DNA of 5,141 bases, taken from NCBI GenBank assembly GCA_023386135.1, contig JAEWKG010000107.1, positions 1-5,141 on the forward strand. Reading direction: 5' to 3'. The stretch comes from Pseudomonadota bacterium. GTDB taxonomy: Bacteria > Pseudomonadota > Alphaproteobacteria > Sphingomonadales > Sphingomonadaceae. The notes beneath the pieces are model-generated. The model made no database searches, was not told the origin of the DNA, and saw only the letters and a list, made by a program, of their open reading frames with translations. Below, piece after piece: positions 4,860 through 5,141 of this stretch. Within the stretch, counting starts at the first letter, position 1. Each line of letters begins with the position of its first letter. Made by a program: the position numbers and the translations under genes.

Positions 4860-5141
4860 ATGTTCTCGATCCTCCTCCCCCTCATCGCGCAAGTCGGCAT
4901 CGCGCCGACTACCTCTCCCGTCAGTGCGGTCCCGCCCGAGCTGCGCGACCGCCCGCCGCGCGATGGCGTGGCTGCGCCCACTTCGCCGATCTCGACCGCG
5001 CTCGACACCTGTCTCGCCACCGCCAGGAGCGACCCCGCCAAGGCGCGCGCGCTGGCCGAGGAATGGGTCTCGCGCACCACCGGCCCGCAGCGTGCCGCCG
5101 GGCGCCATTGCCTCGGCGTGGCGGCGAGCAACGGCGGCGAT
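4860..5141 (+). CDS. Probable exported, possibly TPR-like protein (5' part, runs off the window)
   Basis: ATG at 4860 with an open frame of 94 codons to the window edge. The ribosome-binding site GAAGG (4846-4850) overlaps the hydrolase stop codon and sits 9 nt from the ATG, so the two genes are probably co-transcribed and translationally close. The N-terminus MFSILLPLIAQVGIAP is hydrophobic and could be a short signal peptide; a Pro-rich low-complexity stretch (about 16-45) follows. From about residue 46 there is an Ala-rich helical region with LDTCLATARSDPAKARALAEEW and RHCLGVAASNGG. This spacing of helix A and helix B residues looks like the first tetratricopeptide unit of small periplasmic TPR proteins common in sphingomonads. 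The fold assignment is by pattern only and the C-terminus is outside the window. Confidence 0.75.
   Translation, partial: MFSILLPLIAQVGIAPTTSPVSAVPPELRDRPPRDGVAAPTSPISTALDTCLATARSDPAKARALAEEWVSRTTGPQRAAGRHCLGVAASNGGD

Noticed and set aside
4422..5108. - strand open frame (228 codons) opposite the hydrolase and last gene
   Set aside because: It is a shadow of two genuine + strand genes, Arg/Gly-rich and without motifs.
1..5141. Mobile elements, CRISPR arrays, tRNA or rRNA genes
   Set aside because: No transposase or integrase, spaced direct repeats, tRNA cloverleaf or rRNA-like stretch was recognised in the window.

Overview
The window reads as a piece of a GC-rich alphaproteobacterial chromosome, most likely a sphingomonad (Sphingomonadaceae/Erythrobacteraceae type). 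This is inferred from the strong G/C bias at third codon positions, an alphaproteobacterial style of ThrS with an insert before the MNCP motif, an ABHD10-like hydrolase and a Tat-exported PhoD-like phosphatase. No database search was possible.

Layout: (1) 1-121, + strand: the last 39 codons of an unidentified gene whose stop codon abuts the stop of thrS (convergent genes). (2) 122-2122, - strand: complete thrS, threonyl-tRNA synthetase, 666 aa. (3) 2123-2363, - strand: the regulatory region of thrS. (4) 2360-4003, - strand: Tat-exported PhoD-like metallophosphatase. (5) 4004-4124: divergent intergenic region. (6) 4125-4847, + strand: ABHD10-like alpha/beta hydrolase. (7) 4860-5141, + strand: 5' part of a probable exported protein, probably co-transcribed with the hydrolase.

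The outstanding feature is the thrS leader. A near-consensus promoter (TTGAGC, 17 nt, TATAAA), whose -35 box overlaps the stop codon of the phosphatase gene, reads toward thrS. Immediately downstream lies a 23-codon ORF (2325-2254) containing six consecutive threonine codons (ACT ACG ACT ACT ACC ACC). The predicted transcription start is within a few bases of its AUG, so the ORF would be translated leaderless. After it come RNA segments that can form overlapping, competing hairpins: a 7-bp 1:2, a 12-bp 2:3, and a long imperfect 3:4 followed by UUUCUGU. A further stem lies just before the thrS start. This is the architecture of ribosome-mediated transcription attenuation, with a threonine-sensing leader peptide controlling the enzyme that charges tRNA-Thr. 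Charged tRNA-Thr would let the ribosome reach the leader stop and favour termination; shortage would stall it in the Thr run and favour thrS read-through. Escherichia coli thrS uses translational autoregulation and Firmicutes use T-boxes, so a leader-peptide attenuator on thrS would be a distinct solution. The regulatory outcome is inferred; the promoter, ORF and complementary segments are read directly from the sequence.
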